Below, piece after piece: positions 24,930 through 37,400 of a stretch of 64,000 nt of DNA. The stretch spans positions 4,330,501 to 4,394,500 of the forward strand of contig JAITYX010000052.1 of NCBI GenBank assembly GCA_021018815.1. Direction: 5' to 3'. The stretch comes from Talinum fruticosum. Its lineage: Eukaryota; Streptophyta; Magnoliopsida; Caryophyllales; Talinaceae. A program made the position numbers and the translations under genes. The stretch's first letter is position 1. Each line of letters starts with the position of its first letter. Under the pieces are notes generated by a model. That model saw nothing but the letters and a program-made list of their open reading frames with translations, was not told where the DNA came from and did not search any database.

Positions 24930-25262
24930 ATAAAATGAGGGATCAAACATATCTTTATATCATTCAAAATAGTGATGAAGTGCAACCTTATATTGAGGAG
25001 CACAAGTCTCTCGTCAGGAAACAATATCGAGGAATAAATGAGAAGTGGGTATTGGCTCAACACATAATAGATCATTCGTCAATTGGTTTAGAGAGCGAAT
25101 ATCTTTTCAATGGGCAGACTCATAGGAAGATGTCTCTTATATATTAGTTAGCTTGGCTAGAGAGTCAAGGTTGGAAGTCATTTCTTACCATGGGTATGAC
25201 ATCAAAGGATTTCCTTTTGTATCAAGATGTAGGACGATAGGAGCATCGTTAGTGCTGAAAAC
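24930..25262 (+). mobile_element. CACTA (En/Spm) transposase relic
   Basis: Two plus-strand frames read like the C-terminal part of plant CACTA transposon proteins. From 24935 comes a segment with SDEVQPYIEEHKSL. After a frameshift near 25150 comes LARESRLEVISYHGYDIKGF, ending near ASLV at about 25255, matching the LARGP..EV.S..GYDINGF pattern that leads into DUF4216. The rest of the transposase and the CACTA termini are not seen here, so it is a fragment. Confidence 0.68.
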
Positions 25263-25615
25263 ATTTCGTCCGACCCGATTATCTCGAATTTGTCGACTCG
25301 AAAAAGTTAGGTCCGATCATAATTTTTTTCGAATTTTAAATTTGAAAATAAAATTTTCCTATTGTTGTCGTCGAACCTAGTTTTAACCAAAATTTAGGTT
25401 CAAATTATCCTACCCAAAAATTTATCCAACCCAATTTTAACTCGAACTCGAATTTTTATGAACGTTACAATACTTCAGCATCAAGTACCTTAGCTAAAAC
25501 TAATATATATTTAAAGGTTAAATTTAAAATTTTGAATTCAAGTTGAATCATTTACAAGCATTGACTACTTAACCATTTTAATTTGCTTTCATTTGTAAAC
25601 TAAATGATGTATGTT

Positions 25616-25618
<3 letters not shown>

Positions 25619-25665
<47 letters not shown>
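25619..25665. repeat. (TAA)15 microsatellite
   Basis: A pure 47-base trinucleotide run. Shorter runs of the same class occur at about 25904-25922 and 26855-26885. Confidence 0.93.
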
Positions 25666-26484
25666 GAACTAAAAGTAAACACCGATAAGCAATAAAATGA
25701 CACTTTTTATAAGTATATTTAGAATCCTTAGCGTAAGTTGACGTATTTCACTCTTTAAAGGTGTTTAACTATTGGAACATCATGCATTAATTAATTACTT
25801 CAGTTTTTTTGAGGATAATTCTCAAGGTTATAGATGTTATCCCAATTAATTACCTTGTTGCAAAATTGTAAATTATTATCACTAGTTACCTTTTTTCTTA
25901 CATTATTATTATTATTATTATTTCAATTAATATTTAGATTAATATTAATCATTAAGTCATAATTAAGAAAAGATGACATATATGCTTTGTAGCATTGGCA
26001 CGGGATACATGTTAACAAGTTTAAGGATAATGATATTAAATATCGAAACTTAGGTTATAATGTTAATACAACATTATTAAGAGTATTTCTATTGTTATTA
26101 AGGCTGTTATTTTTCAGTGTTTATATTTATAGTTAGAAGGTGTACCCCTTACTTGGTGTATGTAAGAGTTCGATCTATATATATATATTTTGTGAAGCAC
26201 GGTGGTATGTAAGTAAGATTTTTTATTACATTAGTTAGGTCTCGTTATTGTACCTCATTTTTAGGTAAATCAATAATAAAAGAAATACTATTAATCATTA
26301 TGTCATAACGACATTATAATTAAATAATGGGTATATTAAAAATAATTAATATTATAGCATAATGTTCAAATCATAACCAATATAATACAGATTGATTCAC
26401 ATAATTTTATACCTATTTCTCTAATAAGATTCCTAGACAAGTCTGAAAATCTATTCGAAAACAATTCTTCCCCTATCAATTTTA

Positions 26485-26633
26485 GGGATCTGTTCGAAAT
26501 AACATTTACATTAGCATTTATAATGGATTTTAGCTCATTGTATCTCTTTTTAACACATTTCAGCCAATTTCAATTCATTTCAGTTTATTTCCACTAAAAC
26601 AACAGATTTTAATCATTATTTCGAACAAACTTA
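26485..26633. mobile_element. MITE family with GTTCGAA termini, copy 2
   Basis: About 150 bases bounded by GATCTGTTCGAAATAACA and, on the minus strand at the other end, GTTTGTTCGAAATAATG. This is a clear imperfect terminal inverted repeat of about 16 bases. Inner TTTCAATTCATTTCAG links it to the copy at 22251. Confidence 0.5.
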
Positions 26634-26854
26634 ACAACAGAAGATAAAAAGACAAAAAAGATGAAATGATCGTGAACCATACCTCGTTTGAAACACCAAG
26701 TATTTCAACGGCAGAAATTAAGGGATCTTCTAGACTATTTTCCATTTTTCATTTATTTTTGGTGATGTTGCCTTCTCCCCATGAGCCAAATACAATTATT
26801 AATGAATAAGAACATATAGCTAGACTTGAAAGTAGATTTGTCTTCATATGAAGA

Positions 26855-26855
26855 A

Positions 26856-26885
<30 letters not shown>
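26855..26885. repeat. (AAT)10 microsatellite
   Basis: Trinucleotide run AATAATAAT, ending in ATGGAGG. Confidence 0.9.
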
Positions 26886-26886
<1 letters not shown>

Positions 26887-27254
26887 GAGGACATATGCAT
26901 AGGATCTATTTTATGGGCAAATCTATATTTAATATTTTTTATTTAGTGTGATCTATCTATCTATCTATGTATCATCCATGCAATACTGTTATGGTCCATT
27001 TTATTGTATTTATTGCTAAACTTAAATTTGACTCTACTTCCATCTGTCTTCATCCTAAAGATATTCTTCATAGATCAGGGAGATGCCAAGCTTTTTCTTA
27101 TTTAATTTTAATTTCGAGAGATGTACGTGAGTAGGTAACAAGAATTGTAAACTCTAACTCCTACACAATATCTCTAAAGTACATTGTTAGTTCAACTGTA
27201 AATGTTGACACTTAATGAATCGTGGAATATTCAATCTAAAATACGTGAGTACGA

Positions 27255-27765
27255 TACTTTAGAGCAGAGCTGAGCTTGAACCGACCATAATCGAGCTCGG
27301 TTTGGTTATATTTTAGTTCAATTCGAGCTTGGCCCAAATCTCACCGAGTCTGTGAAGTTTCAGCTCGGGTTTAGACTAGTATGCACATTGCTCGGTTCAA
27401 AGCTCAACTCAGTATTCTTATTAATTTTGTTTGTTTTTGTTCAAGAATTTTCCAAATTCATCGCTATAATCAATTTAATTCTAGATTTCCTTGTAATCAA
27501 CGAACAAGGGTAGGAATTAAAATTTTTATTGATCTTAATGGTAATTTTATGTTCTCCAAATAAGCAAGCAATTAAGGAACGAAAAAAAAAAGAGAATCAA
27601 CTTTTTAACGAGCCAAACCGAGTTAAGTACAGTGCTAGACTTAACTTACTCTAGGCTCTATAAACTTTAAGTTGTTCGGGCTCGACTCGAGTTCGATTCA
27701 ACTCAAGCCTAAGATAAAGTTTGACCTAGAATCCCGAGTGCTCGATGAGCTGACTCGGTTTCCTT
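27255..27765. mobile_element. Decayed GAGCTCG-rich element, probably hAT-like
   Basis: Both ends are dense in GAGCTCGG, GAGCTTG, GCTCGACTCGAG and CGAGCTGAC-like motifs in opposite orientations (about 27262-27375 and 27605-27760), with a plain AT-rich core between. This is the layout of plant hAT-type non-autonomous elements with subterminal repeats. No intact termini or target duplication, so it is old. Confidence 0.35.
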
Positions 27766-27769
27766 ATAA

Positions 27770-30700
27770 TAATGTATGTTGAATTTAGGTATGCTAAATC
27801 TAAAAAATCAGGACTTAGGAGCAGTGTAGCAATTCTGTTTTTTATTTTTTATTTTAATTTTTCCTCTCCATCTTATATGATTTAAGTTTAGTTAAACAGA
27901 ATGTTTATACCATTCTTAAACCTCCTAAAATTGGAAGTTATATAACTAACAACGTACGCAAGCTACAGTTGTTTTCTAGACAAACTATGCTGTAAAGTAA
28001 ATATCTATACTGATCTTTCAAAATATCTAGAGTTAAATGTTTTAATTAAGAAAACTAAAAAAGGGTGGTGAAAATATATGAAAGCAATATTTAAGATGGG
28101 TTGCATGCGTACAAATTATACTTAATAATTCCTGAGTTTATAAATTCAGTTACAATATTCAGTAATTTATTTTAATATTGTTAGATGCACCTGTTGTTTT
28201 TTTAGTCTTTTCAAAAAAAAAAATATTTCTTTCAAAATGCGTCGTATCATTGATTTTATAATCTCGGATTTATATTCTGTTATTAGTGATGTGGCGTACA
28301 AGTTGCTTAAATACAAAAAATAATAAATATCATACAAACATTTTGTGATCAAATACACGTAACTTAAAAATAAAAATCATTAAAAGTCAAGGAGGGGGCA
28401 TGCATGGCCTACTTAGACACCCTAATGTTGATTAGAAGAAGAATCCCTCAACATATTTCCAAATCTCAAATTGCTTGCATTTACAACTCAGTGGTCATGT
28501 CAATTTATTTAATCATTGTAAGGCCCCCGAAAAAAAAAATTATTCAATAGTTATATCATTTTTAATTTTCTGCTCTATATATAAGAGGCACCTATGTGAA
28601 TTTTAAATTTAGATTTTTTATTAATAATTTTAAAAATTTTATCAGCTGTGTTAGTTGACAATTGTGAAATTGTATCGTTTAGATTTGTAAAATTTTTAAA
28701 AATTAATTATAGTTATTCAAAAACATTGATAAATAGGCCATATATACTAAACGATAAGAATGTGTTGTTTCACGTTTTCCATAATCCATAATTTTAGCTA
28801 AATGTGTTGTCAAGCATTACTATTTCTAACTTCAATCTGTCAACCTATGTTTGAATATGTTATTCAAATTTTATCAAAATTATACTAATTCAGGTATTGA
28901 ATTACACCTTCAAATTATCCTATTAATTATTGATTGTATTTTTAAAATAAAAATTATAAATTTAGTTATCGTACGTCTCAAAAAAGATGCATAACATCAA
29001 CTGATAAAAGATCTAAATTTGGGTGACTCGTCGTTCCAGACAACGTGACATTACCCCGACACAAATCTTACCCTAGTGACCACTCTGCTAAGTCTAAACT
29101 ATACATGGAGACCCCTCTAGGTCAAGATTTTCTACTCTAATCAACATTCATGTTGCACAAGTATGAGTTATAAAATCTAAAATGAAAACATAAAAAGAAC
29201 ATGATGTTGGATTTGGTTTAAACCTAAAGAACAAGCCCTCAAATTTTGGTTGGATTCTTGGAGTCAAAGTGAAGCACAAAGTCTCCTACCTAGATGACAT
29301 TCAAACTTGTGACTTGTAACTTACTCGACCGACAAAGGTAGGCAGGGAATTTAAGCAAATTCAGCCTTTGAATGGTCCATTGAAACTATTGCATGCATTT
29401 TTCCTCTCATTTTCTTTCACTTTTTTTCTTTTTTTTTCCTCTCTTTTTACTTTGAAAAACTAAAAAGAATGAGAATAAGGTAAGCTTTTGTGAGACCAAA
29501 AATGAATAAAATTTGAGTGAGTTTTGTCCATGAGAAAAATGCACCTTTTTGTCCCTCTTGTTTGGTCTATTATTTGACTTGGATTATGTAAGTTTGTATT
29601 TGCCTTTGATAATTTTCTGATGCTGCCGGTGGGCACTTTTTCTATGGCCTTCACTTTTCCCATTCCTTTTCTCTTTTTAGTCATCTTTCTCTCTATGAAA
29701 GGATGCTTTCATATCCATACTCGATCTTCAGTTTTCATGTACTTATTCTTGTAAGAAAGATGCTATATGAACTATCTAGCTAGGTCTAAATGTGAGTGTA
29801 GCCACCAAAAACAATGACTCAAAATTTGTGGCTACCACTTAAACAAATGGTAAAGTCTATTTGTTCAACCTCTCTTTAACTTAACCCCGACCCCGACGTA
29901 TATGTCACCTATGTCACCACTTAAGAGCAATTCGTATATTAGCACTTTTTAACTTAAATATAGTTGCTAATGCATCTTGTAAATATATAATACAAGTGAC
30001 TTCTCACATATCACATATGCTTGTTTAATGTTTCATAAATATAATCTCTTCTATAGATTACATCTCACTCGTGACGAGGAATGGTCGAAGTGAGGATTGG
30101 ATCATGAGGGTCGCCAAGTAAAACTTTCTCCACGACCAACCTTACCCGATACTTCATGTGGATTCACATACTCGCTGCCCTCGTCCTACAGTCCAAGTAG
30201 CCTCGATTTTTCAGTTCGCGTCCAACGCTCGGATAGAAAATGAGATTTTCCACAAAGTTTCATCCCTTCTAAACGGACGAGTTGGTTAAATTAACGGTCC
30301 TTTTGTTTTGAATTTTATAAATTTTAAATTTCTTTGTAATTAAGGGTCAGATATGGTCAAAAGCTTTGCCGGATGCCGACTCTCATATGTCGAGTACCCT
30401 TATGGTAGATTTAGGTGAAAAACAGTTATTCGATCCCTCATTTTTGTTGATGCGTCAATGCGGGTTGTACAAGTCTACTTGAAAATACAAAGTAGATATA
30501 ACTAAATATACAATTTAAATTCAGCTGAGAAATAAGATTATATGATATTAAAAACCAACAAAAAATAATGGCAACTACAAAAACTTGTTACATAAAACAA
30601 ATAAATCATACTCATTCATGAATAATATGCTTATAAACACATGGTAATTAAAAGAGGGTTGGGGGGGAACTCAACTTTGATACACTTGTGATCCCAATTT

Positions 30701-31600
30701 GCACTAATAAGACAAAAGGTGTTATAGACTATGGAGAGATTAATTTAATTAGTTATTGAAGATGCTCTTAATTAGATTTATTGTAGGCCCTACAAACACA
30801 ATCTTCTTTAATTAGGGCTTTATTTAGCTCCTATTTTTATAGAAATCCAAAAGGCCGTGATAGTCGCCGGCTCACGTGACTCTAGGCCAAAGCATCTTAT
30901 TGCTTTATAACTTCTTTTAACTACCAACTAACCCCCAATATTTAAACACTAATCACTCATTAAATTAAATTAAAGGAGGAGTACATGATTATCTTCCAAA
31001 GTCAATACCCAATATTGAAATAAAACCACTCATTAAATAAACCAATGAGATTATCTTAGGAGTCTTCTCTTAATGATTTTAAAAAGGGTCCCATGCATTT
31101 TAGCTTTCATGCCATTGAAAGTTTAATTTCCACTTGGGTAAAAAGCTTAATTACTCCTTGTGTGGGTAATTAAAAGTTACTTAATAAGCCCATTAGATTA
31201 TTAGTTACTAATATGCTAAATCTAAACATAGTCTATTCTCCATTTTTAGTAATTAGCAACATTTTTTATTTTATGAATTTCAAGGTTAAAACAAATTATT
31301 ATATTAGTGAATAGTTAGTTGTATAATTTTTATTTATTGTAAATGATTTAAAAGATATGATCATCATGAATTTTATTATTAAAGTTTAAAAAGAATAGGG
31401 CTACCTATAATTATAATGACAATGTTGTGGACACCTAATTTATAGCTTTTTTATAATGTTCCATAGTGTCTTGTAAAAGATACTTTTTCATAATCATATG
31501 CAAAATCTTTTGATATTGTGTTAGACTATATAGGCAAAGATAAGTAGGTAGGGTGAATTTTTTTTTTTTTTTTTTTTATGTATTTCATCATCATATTCAT
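27770..31600. other. Gene-poor intergenic DNA
   Basis: AT-rich with no recognised gene. Two patches with more GC (29020-29120 and 30060-30420) hold phrases such as GGGTGACTCGTCG and GACGAGTTGG, without a protein-like frame. They may be remnants of degraded repeats. A poly(T) run of about 20 lies at 31558-31577. Confidence 0.45.
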
Positions 31601-31730
31601 CCTATTAGATAAGGTCCCAAATTGAAATTAACTCAACTTCACATTGAATTTGCTTAGCTAAAATCGAATCCATAAGGTCTCAAACTAAAATAATTAACTC
31701 GATTCAAATTGAATTCACTCACCTAACATT
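31600..31730. repeat. Imperfect tandem repeat, about 70-base unit
   Basis: AAGGTCCCAAATTGAAATTAAC near 31612 is followed by AAGGTCTCAAACTAAAATAA near 31674. Each continues into CTCAACTTC/CTCGATTC, then ACATTGAATT/AAATTGAATT and CTTAGCTAA/CTCACCTAA. Two diverged copies directly left of the foldback element. Confidence 0.55.
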
Positions 31731-31731
31731 A

Positions 31732-31976
31732 TACTTTAAGAGGTTTGGACGGTTATATACTATACTATAACATTGATCATCCGTGCACTTGCACTTTAGG
31801 GGTATTTATTATTTCTAAACCATACCATTTATTTCTTAAACGGTTATATATCATATTTTAGTTTAAAGTTGTCCAAAAAAAGTAAGTTGATTTAGGTATG
31901 AAAAATACCCCTAAAATATAATGCACCGATAGTCAATATTATAGTATGATATATAATCGTCCAAACTCCTAGAGTA
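31732..31976. mobile_element. Foldback MITE with arms of about 90 bases
   Basis: The left arm begins TACTTTAAGAGGTTTGGACG and continues through CATCCGTGCACTT and TTTAGGGGTATTT. The right arm read on the minus strand begins TACTCTAGGAGTTTGGACG and continues through CTATCGGTGCATT and TTTTAGGGGTATTT. The two arms align almost end to end, leaving a core of some 60 bases, so the transcript or single strand would form a long hairpin. Flanks do not show a convincing target duplication; TA is possible. Confidence 0.75.
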
Positions 31977-32449
31977 CAATTTATTATAATCCAATAAATT
32001 TTTTATTGGTTAGGTAAATAGTTTACTACTAGTAGACTTTATTTGATGTGATTATTAAAAGGTGATTAGGTAAAACGGTCAAAAAGAAGTTGATTTTGAA
32101 AATGGAAACAATGTTGTCCCATTCTAGCAAAGGAGACATGCACTTGTGATTCCTTGAGGAGCCACCCATAACCGTAGCCATTTGTTTAAGAGATCAAATG
32201 GTGAAAATATAAGCATTCAATTTGGTCAATTCAAATCATGGATGGAATTTAATTTTTTTAAGGAACAATCTTTTTAGACAAATGACTTTTGTGGATTTGA
32301 TGATTGAGAGGTTTAATTCAAAGTTTTACACCGCATCCAAGAAGCCTGCAATTATTACATCATGTCGGAATAGCCTTCCTGATCCAATTTTAGTTCAATA
32401 CATTTCATCTTTGTGAGGCTCTCTGTTATTCAAACCGTAAATTTAAACT

Positions 32450-32582
32450 AATTATTTCGGCTTATTTTATTTATAAAAGTTATTTATTTTAGCTCCCAAC
32501 AGTTATAACAATTAATCGTTCCATCTAATTTCACCTTATTTATGATATAATAGTTATAACATGTGATTTTAACAGTCATGTT
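32450..32582. mobile_element. MITE family with TATTTCG termini, copy 3 (diverged)
   Basis: AACTAATTATTTCGGCTTATTT at the left and GTGATTTTAACAGTCATG at the right, with AACAGTTATAACAATTAATCG inside, match the phrases in the copy at 22251-22462. The ends are too decayed to place exactly. Confidence 0.35.
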
Positions 32583-32675
32583 TTCTCCTATCCTCTCTAA
32601 TCACGATCCAAGTTATGATTTCAACAATTCAAAACGTAACAAAAGATGCCAAAAGCAAAATATAGCAGCCATACC

Positions 32676-33361
32676 TAGGGATGGCGGTGGATCTTGGACC
32701 CGACCCGGACCCGACCCATTTAATCGGGTGCTGGGTCCAAAATTTGGACCCAATAGGTCCGGGTCGGGTCCGGGTCTAACTGTCTCGGGTCCGGGTCCGG
32801 TCCGGGTCTCAAAAATAAGACCCGGACCCGACCCGAGACCCGTTTAAGACCCATTTAAGACCCGATCACTAATATTATTTTTAAAAAAATTCTAACAGCG
32901 AGTATTCATACAAATTTGGAACCGATGCAATTTGGAAACCCTTCCCACAATTTGTTGTTAAGCTTTGATGAACTTTGAACTTTATGGTGTCAAACTTTGA
33001 TGAACTTTATGTTTAATATATTGGTGTATTTGGTTTGTATGAACTAAGTTTTTGGTTTGTACAATAGGTTGGTTGATAGATAGGTTAGTATAATACTAAA
33101 GAGGTTATATGTAACAAAATTACTTGTAAATTTACAATACTATTAAAATACGGCACAAAATATCGATTTTTAAACTCATTTATGATAAAAATATACTAGA
33201 CCCGTTTAAGACCCGTGGACCCGTGGACCCGCCGGGTCCGGGTCCGAGTCCAAATTTTACAAACCCACTGGGTCCGGGTCGGGTCTGGGTCCAAGTTTAA
33301 AAAGTTAAATGGGTGCAGGTCCGGTCGGACCCGACCTGGACTCGACCCATTGCCATCCCTA
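32676..33361. mobile_element. Complete non-autonomous hAT element with 8-bp TSD
   Basis: The 686-base element starts TAGGGATGGCGGTGG and ends CCATTGCCATCCCTA, so the first 10 bases are a perfect terminal inverted repeat and 13 of 15 match. It is flanked by the same 8 bases, GCCATACC, at 32668-32675 and 33362-33369. An 8-bp duplication and TAGGG ends define hAT. Both subterminal regions (about 200 and 180 bases) are packed with GGGTCCGGGTCGGG, GACCCGGACCCG and AGACCCGTTTAAGACCC motifs, the kind of clustered sites hAT transposases bind. The core is AT-rich and has no transposase frame. The Gly/Pro-rich open frames here are by-products of the repeat. Confidence 0.9.
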
Positions 33362-33480
33362 GCCATACCGCTAGAAATTTCAATATTGCCCATACTATTT
33401 CTTCGCACAAGAAATTCGTTCATTTTTTCTATAAAAGAATAAATAAAAATAACATCACTTATAAATGAAATAAATCCAAA

Positions 33481-33631
33481 CTGGTTCGACCAAAGGTCCA
33501 GTTGAATTAGTTAGGGGTTAGAATCGGTTGTTTCCAATTTGATCGTTTATCCACAATTTTTGAAGTTTCGAGTGTCGGTCCGATTAAATCTAATTTGGTT
33601 CGATCCGGATTTGATCCACGAATACCCCTAC
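33481..33631. mobile_element. Degenerate element end, GGTTCGATCCGGAT-type
   Basis: Read on the minus strand from 33631 it starts TAGGGGTATTCGTGG and continues into GATCAAATCCGGATCG, a common style of plant hAT-like terminus. Inner CGGTTGTTTCC and GGTCCGATT motifs repeat the theme. The left terminus is not visible. It lies 110 bases from the complete hAT element. Confidence 0.3.
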
Positions 33632-33639
33632 AACTAGAA

Positions 33640-36600
33640 GTATAGTAATAATAACTAATGAGTTTTCATAACCAAATGAATTTAAGGTCAATTGTAGATA
33701 TCCATCCTATAGGTTGTAAGAAATGAATACATTATTTTCCCCAAAAAAAAAAAAAGGTGATGTTTGAAATGTCATTTTTACACTTGAACAATATAATAGC
33801 CAAATTTGAGCGGCCTCTATTCAACTCAGAGCATATATTTAACATAGGGAGGGACTATTAAATGCAAGAATATTTGTTGACAAAAGTTTTTTTTTTTTTG
33901 GATGAATTTGCAAGAATATTTAACATAGGGAGGGACTAGACAAAAGGAAAAATAAACTTCGGCAAAGGTTCTAAAGTTGCACCCAAACTAAAACAATTAA
34001 GATTGCCTTTACCAAAGGCAACACAAGCTAGTCAATACAATACTCAGGTTTTCTGGACTTTATAATATATTTCGAAATCAAGCTCATGTCAGTGGATTCA
34101 GATTTTGAGTTCCTATGATCTTCGAATAAAGGTCGACTGAATAAGTATGAATTCGTAGAATTTTTATTTTATCTTATCTTATGAAAGAAATATTATAAAA
34201 GGGTTAGGATATCTTACATGAGTACTCGTATGAGGTATACCTTTTGTTTCCTATGTATGACTCATATTCATGTCTATCTAATCAAATAATTACTATCTAT
34301 ATTCTTTTTATATTTATTGTTGGTTTCAAAATTTTTTAACCCAATATATATTTTCTAAAACTTTTTAATTTCAATCTCTTGGAATCGACTTTTTACTTGT
34401 AGAAATGTCCATATGTATATTTTAAATCTTCTTAAACCTCACAAAAGTAAAATCCATACTAAAAATTGTTATTTTTTAATTTTTTAAATAAGAGTAACCT
34501 CTCTAATAGAGTGGACCGTTAGAAATAAGTGAAGGTAAGATTATAAGAAGAAAAGAAATGTGATTACATTTCAGCAGAAGAGGACTAAAACTAAAAGCTG
34601 ATATAGCAAAGTCAAAAATATGATTAGTGATAAACTTAACTATTTAGCTTTACATAGCAATGGTTATCAAAGTTGGACCAGATTTTGTATAAACGATTGA
34701 TGAAACCTTAAAAGATTGAAGAACCCTTCCTAGAAGGTGACTTCATCTTTAAAGCATCCTCCGTTTTACCTGCCTTTTTATAGGTAATTTGTATATGAAA
34801 TGAAATTTTTGTCTTTGTCCAAAACAAAGAATATAAGAAGAAAATAAGTAACACATAATATTATATTATATTATATTATATATATATATACCCATTAGAA
34901 GAATTATCTTGTTTGAAGTATTGGGGTCAAATCAATGAAAATCAAGTGTGATAATTGACATGTTGATAAGAAATAAAAATGGGATTTGTTTCACTCATAC
35001 CCAAGAGGGCCTTCAACTTTAAGAAGTTTTGTTAGTGATTTTTGAGGCATTATTTTTTATGACAAGGCAGCAAATTCAAGGCATGGACTTGTTGAACACC
35101 CTAAAGAGGAACAACCAAGCAGGCTTTAATTTGCTCAAATGGGAGGGAAGAGTAATGGCTTGGTTTTGGATTCTTCATCATCAACTCAGACCAACCAGAG
35201 CCACATTTTACTTTACCAAGGAGGACATCACCCACTTTTTAAATTATTACCGATGCCCTTTTTACAGTTAACTCCTGTACATCAATTGAAAAATAACTTT
35301 ATGGTTTTTTGTTTTTTTTTTGAAAAAAAATAGTTTATGCTAGGGTAGGAGAATAGGGTTTGTATCTAGGAGGCCATTATTTCCACTATTTCAATGCACC
35401 AATTGATGAAATGTCTCAAGCATGGTGAACCATTTAGCCCAAATTTGGGGTTGCTTGCACATGAAATGAGATAATGTGTGAAGGTCCATATCATTTGTTA
35501 TTTCTTAGATTCAATCTCAAGCAATGGTTTATATAATTATATGTTAGAGAGTAATAGGCACTCTACGGAAAATCATTTTAGAATTGCTATTTATAAATGA
35601 ATGATTCTAAAATTAAAATAAATATATGTTGATATATTGTGCGAGGTGTTATCAATATATGCGATACACATTTTTTATTTTTAGATTTAAAGTATTTGTC
35701 GTCTTATTTTTTAAGGGTGTAGTTATTCAACATTGTTAAAAAGTTAAATTTAAAATAATGAAAACATATGTTCTAATATCATTTTCTTTTTCAAACTCCA
35801 TTGGTTAAATATTTTTGATACAATTTACAAATGAACATTAAGCTACTAGAATTGGCTTCAATGAACATTTGAAAAAAAAAAAAATTTGCAAGGACAAACT
35901 ATTCTAACAAAGGTTTTAGCCTTAAAACAAAACCGAAAAAGGCTTTAGCCTCCTAAGTCAATTGCTTACATAAGATAAGAGAAATAATTACTATGCACAT
36001 ATATCAATGTGCTACAAGCTACAAATTCATCCCATAAAATAAAAGAGTCATTTTTTTATTGGATGTGAGCACATGCAAGTATCGATAGTTGAAAGTTTGA
36101 ATCAATATCAAATTTTCGAAACATAATTTGAAATCCTCTGAATTGCTTGATGATTCACTAAATGTCAATAATCCGATAAAAGTGACATGATATAAATAAT
36201 TAACCTAAAATTCAAATTGAGGTGAATCTGATCCAACTTATAAAAAGTCAAATCAAGATGTTCCGAGTTCGAGAATGAAACAAATCAAATTCGATCCAAA
36301 TATTTTGTACCAAAGTATTTTTCTCTATAAGACAAATTTATTGGACCAAATATCAATCAACTTGAAGTCAACCCAATTCAAAATCAAACCCAAACCAAAT
36401 AAAAACCTAGTGATCCGAACATAATCGACCGAAACTAACCTTATCTAAATCCAACAGGAATGACTTAATTGTCATATGTTAATTGTAATATGAGATCGTA
36501 AAACCTACCACCAACAAAATAGTTAATCAATCTTCCGGCTTCTACCGAAGAACAATTTAGCTCACACTCGCCGATGAACTTCCAAGTGATAAGCTTGGTG

Positions 36601-37400
36601 ATTAATATTGTCACACAAATTAATGTCATTTTCGGTTTAGCTTCCAAGTAGTCAAAATGGAATTATGTTTAGAAGTGTTTTCTAATTTTTGTACCTTTTT
36701 CTAATGAGACGTTGAAGCTAAACCAAAACACATTAGAGCATATTTAAATTTTAGAAACTAAAATTGAAACCATTTCGCTAGCTCGGATCGTTCTTAGGCA
36801 TCCCAGTGCTCACACAACTCTCTACATCTAATACTAGAGTTCAAAATTAAATTTCCATATGTTTCTAATCTAAAACTTTTATTTTACGTAGATTTCTAAA
36901 TTTTCTATCAATCGGATTACCATATATAGTGATGCTTTTTATTTTTCAAACATTCACACCTCATTTTCATGATTCTTTCTTCTAAAAAAGATAAATTCTA
37001 TTACTTCAATACGCCATATCAAGGAGTCATTAGACCCCGGATCCATGGTATGAATTTCGAGCTGCACCAAAGGTAGAACTGTGGAAGGCACCTAACTAAA
37101 GTTCAAACTTTAGTCCTATACCATTTAATTGTAAGGAGTTGTAAGGTTGTAACTTATAAGGAGTTACAAAAAAATATGTAAAGAGTTGTAATAACATATA
37201 AGATAATTGTAAAGTTAGTTACAAAAAATTGTAAGGTGTAAACAATTGTAAAGAGTTGTAAAATTATAATCTAAAATTAAATAAAACAGAGCCTTTTATC
37301 TTTTACAACTATTTATTGTCTCATTATTTTTATTTGGCCTCAGAGCTCAGATTTGTTGGGAATCGTAGACGTGCATGAAATTTAGGGCCTAATACATTTA
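33640..37400. other. Gene-poor intergenic DNA
   Basis: AT-rich. It holds a short duplicated phrase AACATAGGGAGGGACTA (33841 and 33922), a TATTA/TATA microsatellite at about 34860-34890, and a tract at 37130-37265 in which GAGTTGTAA and TTGTAA recur at least six times. The open frames at 35029-35333 have no recognised motif. Confidence 0.45.

Noticed and set aside
25619..25665. Regularly spaced short repeats resembling a CRISPR array
   Set aside because: They are simple microsatellites or tandem duplications in a plant genome, without repeat-spacer structure.
32563..32847. Gly/Pro-rich open frames around 32700 and 33300
   Set aside because: Produced by GGGTCC/GGACCC subterminal repeats of the hAT element; not a collagen-like or proline-rich gene.
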